Notes under the pieces: generated by a model
Told to the model about the DNA's origin: nothing
The model's input: the letters and a program-made list of their open reading frames with translations, nothing else
Databases searched by the model: none
In this document: in pieces, positions 16,855 to 26,650 of the stretch
Layout of the letters: each line of letters opens with the position of its first letter
Position numbering within the stretch: position 1 is the first letter of the stretch
Position numbers and translations under genes: made by a program
Origin: Pseudomonas fluorescens
Lineage (GTDB): Bacteria; Pseudomonadota; Gammaproteobacteria; Pseudomonadales; Pseudomonadaceae
Assembly (NCBI RefSeq): GCF_000730425.1
Contig: NZ_CP008896.1
Location: forward strand, 744,001-808,000
Length of the DNA: 64,000 nucleotides
Reading direction: 5' to 3'

Positions 16855-17087
16855 GGAGTGATCCTCTATTCAGGTTGGGTTTAGCGCGATTAGGGCTAAC
16901 CATGCGGTCAGTCCGGGCTCAGCCAATCAATGCAGCAGAGCAGTCGAGAGAGAATAGGAGAGATACAGAAGGCGATAAACACGCTGTAAATCGCCTATAT
17001 GTAGAAATTATTTCTCCAATCAGCCCGCCATTTACCGGCGCACCGGCGATCAACAGTTGCTAAGTACCGCTAGGGGCTGTTGCCATT

Positions 17088-17549
17088 TCACATGGGTAGC
17101 CATAGGAAGGCACAGGCCATGGCCACCACGCTCTCGTAATTTCTCTTGAGCTTGTCGAATCGAGATGCCACCGCCCGGTAATGCTTCAGCCGGGCAAAGG
17201 CGTTTTCCACCAGGTGCCGATTGCGGTAAAGACCTCTGTCCAGATCCGCGTTGCCTTTCACGGAGTTACGCTTTCTCGGGATCACGGCCTTGGCCCCTTG
17301 TAGCTCAACCTGCTCCCGGATTCTCTCGCTGTCATAGCCCTTATCCGCGACGATGGTTTCTGCCGCCGGGAGCTTGGAAATCAACGCGGGTGCCTGAGTG
17401 CAGTCATTGATTTGGCCACCTGTGATTTCAAACTCGATGGGCAAGCCGTGGGCGTCCACCGCCAGGTGAATCTTGCTGGTATTGCCAGCTCGACTTTTCC
17501 CTATAGCCTCATCGTTGCCGCTGGCAGCGCCTGCACTGTGCTGTGCGAC
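17088..17549 (-). pseudogene. IS5-family transposase remnant (C-terminal part)
   Basis: The frame covers the second half of an IS5-type DDE transposase: HSAGAASGNDEAIGKSRAGN, then TSKIHLAVDAHGLPIEFEIT, an Asp in VADKGYDSERI and the final Glu in RHLVENAFARLKHYRAVASR. The N-terminal half with the first Asp is absent, so it is not functional. The stop lies beside GGGCTGTTGCC at about 17073, which looks like the IS end. The 5' side is cut at about 17.55 kb. Confidence 0.8.
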
Positions 17550-17757
17550 CTACTGTGGCGTAGTTGGAATTCCAGTTTCGTGCAGCTACCCCGCAGTTCA
17601 TCTGGGGGTAGGTTGACGGGAAGCTCGCAGGCTGAGGCTTTCGGGACCACACCAGTGGAACACGCACTCATGTCGAACAACTACCTTGAAGCCAGGATGT
17701 GGCGCTATTGAGTCTCGGCGCGACTGGAGCCCAACTGGTGTCAGAGCAGGTGCCGTG

Positions 17758-18912
17758 TCACCGCTGCGCTTCGCGGATCATGTTACGGGCGATAACCACC
17801 TGCTGAATCTGTGTGGTGCCTTCGTAGATACGGAACAGCCGCACGTCACGGTAGAAGCGCTCAATGGCGTACTCGCTGACGTAGCCGGCGCCACCGTGGA
17901 TCTGCACGCAGCGGTCGGCGACACGACCGCACATCTCGGTGGAGAACATCTTCGCGCAGGAGGCTTCGGTACTGACGTTCTTGCCCTCGTCGCGCTTGCG
18001 CGCGGCATCCAGCACCATGCAGCGGGCCGCGTAGATTTCGGCTTTGCTATCAGCCAGCATCGCCTGGATCAGTTGGAACTCCGCGATGGGCTGGCCGAAC
18101 TGTTTGCGGTCCAGCGCATAGTGCAGGGCATCGTCCAGCATGCGTTCGGCTGCGCCGACACTCAGTGCAGCGATATGCAGGCGGCCCTTATCCAGCACCT
18201 TCATCGCGGTCTTGAAACCAACGCCTTCGACGCCGCCTATCAACTGGCTGGCGGGCACTCGCGCATTTTCAAAGATCACGTCGCAGGTATGGGCGCCTTT
18301 GTGGCCCATCTTGTGGTCCGTCTTGCCCAGCGACACGCCGGGTGTGCCGCGCTCAACGATAAAGGCGCTGATACCGGAGGCGCCTTTGATTTCCGGGTTG
18401 GTACGGGCCATCACCGTGTAAATGCCCGCGTGTGGCGCGTTGGTGATGTAACGTTTGGTACCGTTGAGGATGTAGCTGTCAGCGTCACGCACAGCATTGG
18501 TTTTCAACGAGCCCGCATCGGAGCCGGCATCTGGCTCGGTCAGGCAGAACGAGCTGAGCAGCTCGCCGCTTGCCAGTTGCGGCAGGTACTGGTTGCGCTG
18601 CTCCTCTGTACCGTCAAGCAAAATGCCGATTGAGCCAATGCCGTTGTTGGTGCCGATGTAGGAACGGAAAGCCGGTGAGGTGCGACCCAACTCGAAGGCG
18701 ATGTTTACCTCTTCCTCCATAGTCACGCCCAGGCCGCCATAGGCTTCCGGAATCGTTAACCCGAACAGGCCCATCTCGCGCATCTGATCGACGATGTCCT
18801 TAGGGATCGCATCCGTTTCAGCCACCTCGTTTTCCCGAGGAATCAGTACCTCACCGACGAACTGGCGAAGAGAATCCAGCAGAATCTGCAGGGTTTCGGT
18901 ATCACGGATCAT
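17758..18912 (-). CDS. Acyl-CoA dehydrogenase (DcaA-like)
   Basis: A 384-residue FAD enzyme that makes the trans-2-enoyl-CoA. Typical segments are FCLTEPDAGSDAGSLKT (FAD/substrate loop), GTKRYITNA, RKQFGQPIAEFQ, QIHGGAGYVSEYAIERFYRD and the catalytic base Glu364 in RIYEGTTQIQ. By memory it resembles the DcaA adipyl-CoA dehydrogenase group; the substrate is inferred. It has its own transcription unit behind the IclR gene on the minus strand, while the other beta-oxidation enzymes lie on the plus strand. EtfBA encoded downstream would take its electrons. Confidence 0.92.
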   Translation of the reverse strand: MIRDTETLQILLDSLRQFVGEVLIPRENEVAETDAIPKDIVDQMREMGLFGLTIPEAYGGLGVTMEEEVNIAFELGRTSPAFRSYIGTNNGIGSIGILLDGTEEQRNQYLPQLASGELLSSFCLTEPDAGSDAGSLKTNAVRDADSYILNGTKRYITNAPHAGIYTVMARTNPEIKGASGISAFIVERGTPGVSLGKTDHKMGHKGAHTCDVIFENARVPASQLIGGVEGVGFKTAMKVLDKGRLHIAALSVGAAERMLDDALHYALDRKQFGQPIAEFQLIQAMLADSKAEIYAARCMVLDAARKRDEGKNVSTEASCAKMFSTEMCGRVADRCVQIHGGAGYVSEYAIERFYRDVRLFRIYEGTTQIQQVVIARNMIREAQR

Positions 18913-18973
18913 GTGCGCTCCTCTGGGCCCGGAAGTGGGCCGATGTAGTACGGTGCACCGTCACCCTGAAGGG

Positions 18974-19840
18974 TTACCGAGCGGCGGCGCCGATGTTGTT
19001 AACCATGTTGATCAGGCGAGGCCCGATATCGTCAGTGAGCTTGTCCCGTGGAAGCTGGAAGCTCGGTCCACCGCAGTTGAAGGTCAGTAACCCGAACTGC
19101 GGGTGTAACAGCGGCACGGCGACTGAGTTGACGTCGCGGTGCCACTCGCCGATCGATAGGCAAAAGCCGTAATCGGTGTAATCGCGAAACGCGCGATCCA
19201 GGCCCTTGCGGATCACCGGCCACTGTGCTGCTTCGCGTTGGCGCATGTGGTCGAGGAGAAACTCTCGCTCGCTCTCTGGCATCGCCGCCAGGCATGCGCG
19301 TCCCGCCGAGCTTTGCGCCAGTGGCAAGTAGCTGCCGATCTGCCGCCGCATCGTGGTATTGCCTTGGCCCTGAACGACGTCCAGGTAAACCATCTGCAGG
19401 CGATCCCGGGCCGCCATTGCCACTGCGGCTTGAGCGTGATTGGCCAGCTCTTCCATCAGCGGGTGCGCCACCGAGCGAATCGACAGATTCGACAGCATGG
19501 CGTAGCCGAACCCCAGCACACCGACATCCAGCTGGTACTTGCCCGAGTGCACCTCACGCTTGAGGCAGCCAAGGCGCATCAGGGTGTTGGTCAAGCGCGT
19601 CACGGTCGGCTTGGGTAGCCCGGTCATCCGCGCCAGTTCCTGATTGCCCAGCACGTTGTCGCGCGGGGTAAAGCACCGCATCAGCTCCAGCCCACGTGCC
19701 AGCGCAGTCACGAACTGGCCGCTGGTTTCGTCCTCACTCGACGCACTGGCCGGGTCGAGCATGCCCATCTTCAGTAAAGCGATTTCATCCGCTCCAGTGC
19801 TGCTCTCAGCCTTCTGCTGATCCGCTTTGTTGCGTGCCAT
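18974..19840 (-). CDS. IclR-family transcriptional regulator
   Basis: A 288-residue regulator. After a non-conserved, acidic 40-residue N-terminus comes the winged helix (ALARGLELMRCFTPRDNVLG, then ARMTGLPKPTVTRLTNTLMR) and the IclR effector domain (RSVAHPLMEELANHAQAAVA, SSAGRACLAAM, NSVAVPLL). It is divergent from the enoyl-CoA hydratase operon and precedes the acyl-CoA dehydrogenase on its own strand, so it can control both. The matching TTTCG-N5-CGAAA palindromes in the shared intergenic region are the likely operators. Effector probably a dicarboxylate or its CoA ester. Confidence 0.9.
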   Translation of the reverse strand: MARNKADQQKAESSTGADEIALLKMGMLDPASASSEDETSGQFVTALARGLELMRCFTPRDNVLGNQELARMTGLPKPTVTRLTNTLMRLGCLKREVHSGKYQLDVGVLGFGYAMLSNLSIRSVAHPLMEELANHAQAAVAMAARDRLQMVYLDVVQGQGNTTMRRQIGSYLPLAQSSAGRACLAAMPESEREFLLDHMRQREAAQWPVIRKGLDRAFRDYTDYGFCLSIGEWHRDVNSVAVPLLHPQFGLLTFNCGGPSFQLPRDKLTDDIGPRLINMVNNIGAAAR

Positions 19841-19883
19841 GGTAGAACCTCATTTTTGGAAATTGCAAGCAAATAAAAGTACG

Positions 19884-19898
19884 TTTCGTCAGGCGAAA
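19884..19898. promoter_or_regulatory. IclR operator candidate 1
   Basis: Palindrome TTTCG-TCAGG-CGAAA, 44 bp upstream of the iclR start. Same arms and spacing as the site at 20045. IclR-family operators are often palindromes of this size. Confidence 0.65.
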
Positions 19899-20021
19899 TT
19901 ATATTTGAGCCGAGATGAAATGCAAAACGCTCATTTTTAGATAGATAATATATTGATTAATAAAGAAATAATAAAATAGTTCAGATTTCTGATTTACATG
20001 AATTCGCGACCCTACCTATGA

Positions 20022-20059
20022 TATCTCGTAAATACGAAATGCAATTTCGTATAGCGAAA
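20022..20059. promoter_or_regulatory. IclR operator candidate 2 with extra half-sites
   Basis: Palindrome TTTCG-TATAG-CGAAA at 20045-20059, 18 bp before the hydratase ATG. Directly upstream CTCG-TAAATA-CGAAA (20026-20039) offers a degenerate additional site. Binding here would block or position RNA polymerase on the beta-oxidation operon. Confidence 0.65.
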
Positions 20060-20076
20060 CGTGTTTAGAGGTGGGT

Positions 20077-20862
20077 ATGAGTCACGAACCTGAATCTGTA
20101 GTGAACCTGGAAATTCGAGAAGACGGCGTTGCCGTCGTACGCATCGACCGGCCAGAAGCCAAGAACGCGCTCAATAGCGCGGTGCGTGAACAACTCGCCG
20201 AGCACTTTCGGGCACTGGCTCGCAATGGGCAGGTGCGGGCGATTGTACTTACCGGCGGTGACACCTGTTTTGTGGCCGGAGCCGATATCCGCGAGTTTGC
20301 CCAAGCGCGCCCGATTGAAATGTACCTGCGCCATACCGAGCTGCTGTGGGAAGCCATCTCCCGCTGCCCCAAGCCGGTCATCGCTGCAGTGAATGGTTTC
20401 GCCCTTGGCGGCGGCTGTGAGCTGGCCATGCACTGCGACATCATCGTCGCCGGCGAGTCGGCGCGCTTTGGCCAGCCAGAAGTCAAACTCGGCCTGATGC
20501 CGGGCGCCGGCGGTACTCAGCGTCTGATCCGCGCGGTCGGCAAGTTCCAGGCAATGCGCATTGCCCTTACCGGGTGCTTGGTCTCGGCCCAGCAAGCCTT
20601 GGCCATGGGCATGCTGAGTGAAGTGGTGGGCGACGAGCAGACCATTGTCCGTGCACTAGAGCTGGCCACTGAAATCGCCGCCTTGCCGCCGCTAGCCGTC
20701 GCGCAGATCAAAGAAGTGATGCTGGCCGGTGCTGACCTGCCGCTGGAGAGCGCGCTGGTGTTGGAGCGCAAGGCCTTCCAATTGCTATTCGATTCGAGCG
20801 ACCAGAAAGAGGGCGCTCAAGCCTTCCTGGAAAAACGCAAAGCGATCTTCTCAGGAGAATGA
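20077..20862 (+). CDS. Enoyl-CoA hydratase/isomerase family protein
   Basis: A 261-residue crotonase. It hydrates 2-enoyl-CoA to 3-hydroxyacyl-CoA. Seen are the oxyanion segment CFVAGADIREFAQA and the second one, AVNGFALGGGCELAMHCDII. The catalytic Glu region is FGQPEVKLGLMPGAGGTQRL, and the C-terminal helix ends DQKEGAQAFLEKRKAIF. Both crotonase Glu positions (in GGGCELA and PEVKLG) are present. ATG 20077 follows an AGAGGTGGG ribosome site; GTG 20071 is less likely. First gene of a tightly packed plus-strand operon (3-bp gap to next). Confidence 0.93.
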   Translation: MSHEPESVVNLEIREDGVAVVRIDRPEAKNALNSAVREQLAEHFRALARNGQVRAIVLTGGDTCFVAGADIREFAQARPIEMYLRHTELLWEAISRCPKPVIAAVNGFALGGGCELAMHCDIIVAGESARFGQPEVKLGLMPGAGGTQRLIRAVGKFQAMRIALTGCLVSAQQALAMGMLSEVVGDEQTIVRALELATEIAALPPLAVAQIKEVMLAGADLPLESALVLERKAFQLLFDSSDQKEGAQAFLEKRKAIFSGE

Positions 20863-20865
20863 GCG

Positions 20866-22407
20866 ATGACACGTGAAATTAACCGGATGGCGGTTGTTGG
20901 CGCCGGAGTCATGGGTACAGGTATTGCTCAGATCGCCGCTCAGGCGGGCATTCGCGTCACGCTGTTTGATAGTCGCGAAGGCGCTGCGCAGGGCGCCCGC
21001 GAAAGCTTGAAAGGCACGTTGGACAAGCTGGTCGACAAAGGCAAGATTGCCAACGCCGATGCGCTGGCCACGCTCTCCCGCGTGCAAGTGGCGAGCGCCC
21101 TTACGGAACTGAGCGACGTCGACCTGGTAGTGGAAGCCATTATCGAGCGCCTCGACGCCAAGCAGGGCTTGCTCGCCGAGTTGGAAGCCGTGGTTGCCGA
21201 TGACTGCATTCTGGCTACCAACACCTCATCGCTCTCCGTCACCAGCATTGCTCGCAATTGCCGACTTCCCCAACGCATCGCTGGCTTTCATTTTTTTAAC
21301 CCTGTGCCGCTGATGAAAGTGGTGGAAGTCATCGATGGTCTGGCGACTGACCCGCAGGTAGGCGACAGCCTCCGAGCCCTGGCTGCCCGCATGGGGCATA
21401 GGGGTATTCGGGCGAAGGACACACCAGGGTTCATCATCAATCACGCCGGCCGTGCATATAGCACTGAGGCTTTGCAAATTCTCAAGGAAGGCGTAGCCGA
21501 ACCCGCCGAGGTAGACCGTATCCTGCGCGAGGGTCTGGGTTTTCGCATGGGGCCCTTGGAGCTGTTTGATCTGACGGCTCTTGATGTTTCCCATCCAGTC
21601 ATTGAGTCGATCTACAACCAGTTCTACCAGGAACCGCGGTATCGGCCTGCAGCGCTAACACGCCAGATGCTGGATGCCGGCTACGTCGGGCGCAAGGTCG
21701 GGCGTGGGTTTTACCGATACGCCGACGGCCAGATGATCGATCCACCCGCCGCACAGGCAGTACCTGCGCTGGAAGCATTTCCGCCGGTTTGGCTTGGCAC
21801 TGAAAACCCCGAGGATCGTGCACGTTTCACCGAGCTTCTTCAGCAGGTGGGCGCGCGGGTCGAAGAGGGCACGGTCCCAAGCAGCGAGGCCCTGTGTTTG
21901 CTGGCACCTTACGGTCTGGATGCCACCGGCGCCGTCGGCCTGTTTGGCACCGATCCTGAGCGCACGGTGTGCATCGACCCGCTGCTGGATATCGCCCGCT
22001 ACCGCACGCTGATGCTAAATCCCGCTACCCATGCCGACATGCGCGATGCCGCCCATGCGCTGTTGGGCCGCGATGGCGTGGGCGTCAGTGTGATCAATGA
22101 CAGTGTCGGCTTTGTGGCCCAAAGGGTACTGGCCATGATCGTCAACCTGGCGGGCGATATCGTTCAGCAGCGTATCGCCAGTGTCGATGACCTGGATGAA
22201 GGCGTGCGCCGTGGTCTTGGTTATCCGCAAGGTCCGCTGGCCTGGGGCGATAGTGTCGGGCCCAAGCGTTTGCTCACCACTCTTGAACGCATGACCGAAC
22301 TGACGGGCGATCCCCGTTATCGGCCGGGTCCCTGGCTGCGGCGACGGGCCGCCTTGGGCCTTTCATTGCGTCACAACGAACCACTCCCGACTGAACCTCA
22401 ACGCTAG
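20866..22407 (+). CDS. 3-hydroxyacyl-CoA dehydrogenase, two 3HCDH domains (PaaH-like)
   Basis: A 513-residue NAD-dependent enzyme oxidising 3-hydroxyacyl-CoA to 3-oxoacyl-CoA. The Rossmann motif is VVGAGVMGTGIAQIAAQAG (residues about 9-27). The catalytic His-Glu pair lies in GFHFFNPVPLMKVVEVI, followed by the first C-terminal domain (GFIINHAGRAYSTEALQI). A second 3HCDH domain follows (GFVAQRVLAMIVNLAGDIVQ). This length and double domain are typical of PaaH/PaaC and DcaH-type 3-hydroxyadipyl-CoA dehydrogenases, which fits a dicarboxylyl-CoA route. Start codon 3 bp after the hydratase stop. Confidence 0.92.
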   Translation: MTREINRMAVVGAGVMGTGIAQIAAQAGIRVTLFDSREGAAQGARESLKGTLDKLVDKGKIANADALATLSRVQVASALTELSDVDLVVEAIIERLDAKQGLLAELEAVVADDCILATNTSSLSVTSIARNCRLPQRIAGFHFFNPVPLMKVVEVIDGLATDPQVGDSLRALAARMGHRGIRAKDTPGFIINHAGRAYSTEALQILKEGVAEPAEVDRILREGLGFRMGPLELFDLTALDVSHPVIESIYNQFYQEPRYRPAALTRQMLDAGYVGRKVGRGFYRYADGQMIDPPAAQAVPALEAFPPVWLGTENPEDRARFTELLQQVGARVEEGTVPSSEALCLLAPYGLDATGAVGLFGTDPERTVCIDPLLDIARYRTLMLNPATHADMRDAAHALLGRDGVGVSVINDSVGFVAQRVLAMIVNLAGDIVQQRIASVDDLDEGVRRGLGYPQGPLAWGDSVGPKRLLTTLERMTELTGDPRYRPGPWLRRRAALGLSLRHNEPLPTEPQR

Positions 22408-22416
22408 GATTTTCCC

Positions 22417-23619
22417 ATGCTCGACGCCTACATCTTCGCGGGACTGCGCACGCCATTTGGCCGCCACGGCGGCGCACTCGCTTCGGTACGCCCAGACGAC
22501 CTCGCCGCCCATGTGATCCACGAATTGCTCGCTCGCCACGCCATCCCTGGCGAAGCCATCGAGGACGTGATTCTGGGCAATACCAACCAGGCAGGGGAGG
22601 ACAGCCGCAACATCGCGCGTCACGCCGCACTGCTTGCAGGCTTGCCCGTGACCGTACCTGGGCAGACAGTTAACCGCCTGTGCGCCAGTGGTCTGGCGGC
22701 GGTGATCGATGCCGCCCGCGCAGTGACCTGTAACGAAGGCGAACTGTTTGTCGCCGGCGGGGTGGAGAGTATGTCCCGTGCACCCTTTGTCATGGCTAAA
22801 GCAGAAGCGGCCTATAGCCGCGAACTGACGGTGTTCGACAGTACCATTGGCGCCCGTTTTCCCAACCCGAAGATCGTCGCCGAGTTTGGCAACGACAGCA
22901 TGCCGCAAACGGGCGATAACGTGGCTCAGGAGTACGGCATCTCCCGTGCTGAGGCCGACGTCTTTGCTGCCGGCTCTCAGGCCCGTTATGAAGCCGCACG
23001 TAGCGCAGGTTTCTTTCAGGAAGAACTGCTCGCGGTCAGCGTGCCCACCGGGCGCAAGACGCCACCCAATGTGGTGGAGCAGGACGAGCACCCGCGCCCG
23101 CAATCGGACCTGATCGCTTTGGCTCGCCTGAATCCTCTCTCCGAAGGTGGTGTGGTTACCGCCGGCAACGCATCAGGCGTCAACGATGGCGCGGCGGCAT
23201 TGCTGATTGGCTCGGCCGCGGCGGGCGAACGGCACGGCTTGGTTCCGATGGCGCGCATTCTGTCGGCCGCCGCCGTGGGTGTGGCCCCGCGCATTATGGG
23301 CGTCGGCCCGGTGGAGGCTATTCATAAGGCATTGGCTCGCGCGCAGCTCAGCCTGGCGGATATGGACATTATCGAGATCAACGAAGCGTTCGCCAGCCAG
23401 GTGCTGGGCTGCCTGAAAGGTCTGGGTGTTGCGTTCAACGACCCGCGGGTAAACCCACACGGTGGCGCCATCGCCGTCGGCCACCCATTAGGTGCATCCG
23501 GTGCGCGCCTGGCCCTGAGCACCGCTCGCGCGCTGCAACAGAGCGGCAAACGCTACGCTGTGGTGAGCCTATGCATCGGCGTGGGCCAAGGCCTCGCCAT
23601 GGTGATGGAGCGTGTGTAA
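22417..23619 (+). CDS. Thiolase, 3-oxoadipyl-CoA thiolase-like (PcaF/DcaF group)
   Basis: A 400-residue thiolase that would split the 3-oxoacyl-CoA to acetyl-CoA and a CoA ester two carbons shorter. The acyl-accepting Cys89 is in VNRLCASGL, His356 in GGAIAVGHPLGASGAR and the second Cys386 in LCIGVGQG; NEAFA is also present. Length and the segments GESM-like VESMSRAPFVMAKAEAAYSR and NQAGEDSRNIAR match PcaF/PaaJ thiolases rather than FadA. With adipate-derived substrate the products would be acetyl-CoA and succinyl-CoA. Nine bp after the dehydrogenase gene. Confidence 0.92.
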   Translation: MLDAYIFAGLRTPFGRHGGALASVRPDDLAAHVIHELLARHAIPGEAIEDVILGNTNQAGEDSRNIARHAALLAGLPVTVPGQTVNRLCASGLAAVIDAARAVTCNEGELFVAGGVESMSRAPFVMAKAEAAYSRELTVFDSTIGARFPNPKIVAEFGNDSMPQTGDNVAQEYGISRAEADVFAAGSQARYEAARSAGFFQEELLAVSVPTGRKTPPNVVEQDEHPRPQSDLIALARLNPLSEGGVVTAGNASGVNDGAAALLIGSAAAGERHGLVPMARILSAAAVGVAPRIMGVGPVEAIHKALARAQLSLADMDIIEINEAFASQVLGCLKGLGVAFNDPRVNPHGGAIAVGHPLGASGARLALSTARALQQSGKRYAVVSLCIGVGQGLAMVMERV

Positions 23620-23645
23620 GTGCGCGCAAGCAAAGGTGAAATGAA

Positions 23646-24884
23646 ATGGGTGCTTTGACTGGGTATCGCGTGCTCGACTTGAGCCGCATTCTGGCTGGTC
23701 CCTGGTGCGGCCAAACTCTGGCCGATCTGGGTGCCGAAGTGATCAAAATCGAACGGCCGGGCGCGGGTGATGACACCCGTGGCTGGGGGCCGCCATGGAT
23801 GAAGGGGCAGAACGCCGAGTCCACCGGCGAGGCTTCTTATTACCAGTCCACCAATCGCGGCAAGTTGTCGGTGGCGCTAAACATCGCCAGCCCCGAGGGG
23901 CAGGAAATGGTGCGGGCCCTGGCTACCAGTTGCGACGTACTGATCGAGAACTACAAGGCCGGTTCCTTGGCCAAGTACGGGCTGGATTACGCTAGCCTCG
24001 CTGCGCTCAATCCACGCCTGGTGTATTGCTCGGTGACGGGTTTCGGCCAGACCGGGCCGCGCGCCGCAGAACCGGGTTACGACTTCATCATTCAGGGTAT
24101 GGGTGGAATGATGAGCATCACCGGCGAGCGCGACGATCTGCCCGGTGGCGGCCCGCAAAAGGTAGGCGTTGCCTTCGCGGACCTGATGACCGGCCTGTAC
24201 TCGACGGTGGCTATCCAAGCTGCGCTGCTCAGCCGAGAAAAGACCGGGCTTGGTCAACATATCGATATGGCGTTGCTGGATGTTCAGGTCGCCACACTGT
24301 GCAACCAGAGCCAGAACTATCTGGCTTCCGGCAAGCCGCCCGGGCGTTATGGCAACGCCCACGCCAACATTGTGCCGTACCAGGTGTTTCGCGCCAGTGA
24401 TCGCGACTTCATCATTGCCTGCGGCAACGACTCACAGTTCGTCGCACTGTGCGACGCCATCGGCCTGCCAGAGCTGCCGAAAGATCCGCGTTTCGCGCGC
24501 AACGCCGACCGAGTCAGCAACCGCGAGGAGATCGTTGCCATCCTGTCGCGTCACTTTCTCGGAGGGCTCGCCGATGAGTGGGTAGGGCGCATTCACCCGC
24601 AGGGCGTACCGGTAGGGGCCATCAACAGCATTGCCCAGGCGCTGGACGAACCACAGATACTGGCGCGCAACATGCTGGTCAACATTCCCCATCCCTTGAA
24701 AGCCGACTTCGTCACGGTCGGCAGTCCGATCAAGTTGTCTCGCACACCGGTCGAGTACCTGCGCCCCGCGCCGATGCTGGGTGAGCATACCGATGAGGTG
24801 CTCAAGCGCCAGTTGGGTCTCGATGATGAGCGCCTGGCCGAGTTGAAGGCACAAGGCATCATCGAACAGCTTGGTGAACGCTGA
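23646..24884 (+). CDS. CoA transferase, CaiB/BaiF family (family III)
   Basis: A 412-residue family III CoA transferase. Signature parts are [20 protein letters not shown] at the N-terminus, [10 protein letters not shown], the catalytic Asp region [20 protein letters not shown] then TGFGQTGP, and the C-terminal small domain [18 protein letters not shown]. It would activate a carboxylate with CoA from a donor such as succinyl-CoA. Placed last among the beta-oxidation genes, it is the likely entry enzyme for the dicarboxylate. Identity of the acid (adipate proposed) is inference. Confidence 0.9.
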   Translation: MGALTGYRVLDLSRILAGPWCGQTLADLGAEVIKIERPGAGDDTRGWGPPWMKGQNAESTGEASYYQSTNRGKLSVALNIASPEGQEMVRALATSCDVLIENYKAGSLAKYGLDYASLAALNPRLVYCSVTGFGQTGPRAAEPGYDFIIQGMGGMMSITGERDDLPGGGPQKVGVAFADLMTGLYSTVAIQAALLSREKTGLGQHIDMALLDVQVATLCNQSQNYLASGKPPGRYGNAHANIVPYQVFRASDRDFIIACGNDSQFVALCDAIGLPELPKDPRFARNADRVSNREEIVAILSRHFLGGLADEWVGRIHPQGVPVGAINSIAQALDEPQILARNMLVNIPHPLKADFVTVGSPIKLSRTPVEYLRPAPMLGEHTDEVLKRQLGLDDERLAELKAQGIIEQLGER

Positions 24885-24940
24885 ACCTGCCATGCCCCGG
24901 CCAGCCAGCTTGCCGGGGCAATTTTTCCCATGGAGCCTTT

Positions 24941-25705
24941 ATGAAAGTCCTCGTAGCGATCAAGCGTGTGGTCGATTACAACGTCAAGGTTCGCGTCAAG
25001 GCGGACAACAGCGGCGTCGATCTCGCCAACGTTAAGATGTCGATGAACCCCTTCTGCGAAATCGCCGTGGAAGAAGCCGTACGCCTGAAAGAGAAGGGCG
25101 TTGCCAGTGAAATCGTCGTGGTGTCGATCGGCCCGACGGCGGCGCAAGAGCAGCTGCGTACTGCTTTGGCCCTCGGTGCCGACCGCGCCATCCTGGTCGA
25201 GGCTGTCAAGGAAGAGGGTGCTGACGAGCTGAACTCCCTGGCCGTGGCCAAGCTGCTCAAGGCCGTGGTCGACAAGGAGCAGCCGCAGCTGGTGATCCTC
25301 GGCAAGCAGGCCATCGACAGCGACAACAACCAGACCGGCCAGATGCTCGGCGCGCTGACCGGCTTCGGCCAAGGCACCTTCGCCTCCAAGGTCGAAGTGG
25401 CGGGCGACAAGGTCAACGTGACCCGCGAGATCGACGGCGGCCTGCAGACCGTGGCGTTGAACCTGCCGGCGATCGTCACCACCGACCTGCGTCTGAACGA
25501 GCCGCGCTACGCCTCCTTGCCGAACATCATGAAGGCCAAGAAGAAGCCGCTGGAGGTGCTCACCCCGGACGCCCTGGGCGTTGCCACCGCGTCCACCGTG
25601 AAGACCCTGAAAGTCGAAGCGCCGGCTGCCCGCCAGGCCGGCATCAAGGTCAAGTCGGTGGCGGAACTGGTCGAGAAACTGAAGAACGAGGCGAAGGTAA
25701 TCTAA
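24941..25705 (+). CDS. etfB: Electron transfer flavoprotein beta subunit
   Basis: A 254-residue EtfB binding AMP and accepting electrons from acyl-CoA dehydrogenases. It begins [20 protein letters not shown] and has [11 protein letters not shown], the conserved [20 protein letters not shown] loop and [20 protein letters not shown], the recognition-loop region with the methylated Lys pair. The gene stop directly abuts the etfA ATG. Codons are far more GC-biased than in the genes on both sides, suggesting that etfBA came from a core-genome copy. Confidence 0.96.
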   Translation: MKVLVAIKRVVDYNVKVRVKADNSGVDLANVKMSMNPFCEIAVEEAVRLKEKGVASEIVVVSIGPTAAQEQLRTALALGADRAILVEAVKEEGADELNSLAVAKLLKAVVDKEQPQLVILGKQAIDSDNNQTGQMLGALTGFGQGTFASKVEVAGDKVNVTREIDGGLQTVALNLPAIVTTDLRLNEPRYASLPNIMKAKKKPLEVLTPDALGVATASTVKTLKVEAPAARQAGIKVKSVAELVEKLKNEAKVI

Positions 25706-26650
25706 ATGACTATCCTGGTTATCGCTGAACACACCAATGCCGCCCTGGCGCCGGCCACTCTCAACACCGTGGCCGCTGCGCAGAAGATCGGTGGCGACAT
25801 CCACCTCCTGGTTGCCGGTGCCGCCTGTGGCGCCGCCGCCGAAGCGGCTGCCAAGCTCGCCGGCGTGGCCAAGGTGCTGGTGGCCGACAACGCCGCCTTC
25901 GCCCATCAGCTGCCGGAAAACGTTGCGCCGCTGGTAGCTGCTCTTGTTCAAGAAGCAGGGGGCAAGGGTTACAGCCACATCCTCGCCGCCGCCACCAGCA
26001 ACGGCAAGAACATCCTGCCGCGCGTCGCCGCCCAGCTGGACGTCGACCAGATCTCCGAAATCATCGCCGTGGAAAGCGCCGACACTTTCAAGCGGCCGAT
26101 CTACGCCGGTAACGCCATCGCCACCGTGCAGTCTTCGGCGGCGGTGAAGGTGATCACCGTGCGTGCCACCGGTTTCGATCCGGTGGCCGGCGAAGGCGGC
26201 AGTGCTGTCGTGGAAGCCGTGGCCGTTGGCGGCGACGCCGGCATCTCGGCCTTCGTCTTTGAGGCGCTGGCCAAGTCCGATCGTCCGGAACTGACCGCGG
26301 CCAAGATCGTCGTCTCCGGCGGTCGCGGCATGCAGAACGGCGACAACTTCAAGCACCTGTATGCCCTGGCCGACAAGCTCGGCGCCGCCGTCGGTGCTTC
26401 GCGCGCTGCGGTCGACGCCGGTTTCGTGCCCAACGACATGCAGGTTGGCCAGACCGGCAAGATCGTCGCGCCGCAGCTGTACATCGCCGTCGGCATCAGC
26501 GGTGCCATCCAGCACCTGGCCGGGATGAAAGACTCCAAGGTCATCGTGGCAATCAACAAGGACGAAGAGGCGCCGATTTTTCAGGTGGCGGATTACGGTC
26601 TAGTGGGTGACTTGTTCGAGGTCGTGCCGCAGTTGCAGCAAGTGATCTGA
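25706..26650 (+). CDS. etfA: Electron transfer flavoprotein alpha subunit
   Basis: A 314-residue EtfA. Domain I occupies about residues 1-190. The FAD domain II shows [60 protein letters not shown], and the C-terminal end [17 protein letters not shown]. The holoflavoprotein passes electrons from the acyl-CoA dehydrogenase to ETF-quinone oxidoreductase, which is not encoded in the window. The last gene of the operon; I see no terminator immediately after it. Confidence 0.96.
   Translation: MTILVIAEHTNAALAPATLNTVAAAQKIGGDIHLLVAGAACGAAAEAAAKLAGVAKVLVADNAAFAHQLPENVAPLVAALVQEAGGKGYSHILAAATSNGKNILPRVAAQLDVDQISEIIAVESADTFKRPIYAGNAIATVQSSAAVKVITVRATGFDPVAGEGGSAVVEAVAVGGDAGISAFVFEALAKSDRPELTAAKIVVSGGRGMQNGDNFKHLYALADKLGAAVGASRAAVDAGFVPNDMQVGQTGKIVAPQLYIAVGISGAIQHLAGMKDSKVIVAINKDEEAPIFQVADYGLVGDLFEVVPQLQQVI

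Noticed and set aside
17686..18633. Plus-strand frame of 315 codons over the acyl-CoA dehydrogenase
   Set aside because: Antisense shadow of a conserved enzyme; no family features.
24593..26515. Very long antisense frame (640 codons) across the CoA transferase and etfBA genes
   Set aside because: It is opposite three well-recognised genes with strong codon bias; long antisense frames are usual in GC-rich coding DNA. Its sequence is low-complexity Gly/His/Asp-rich.
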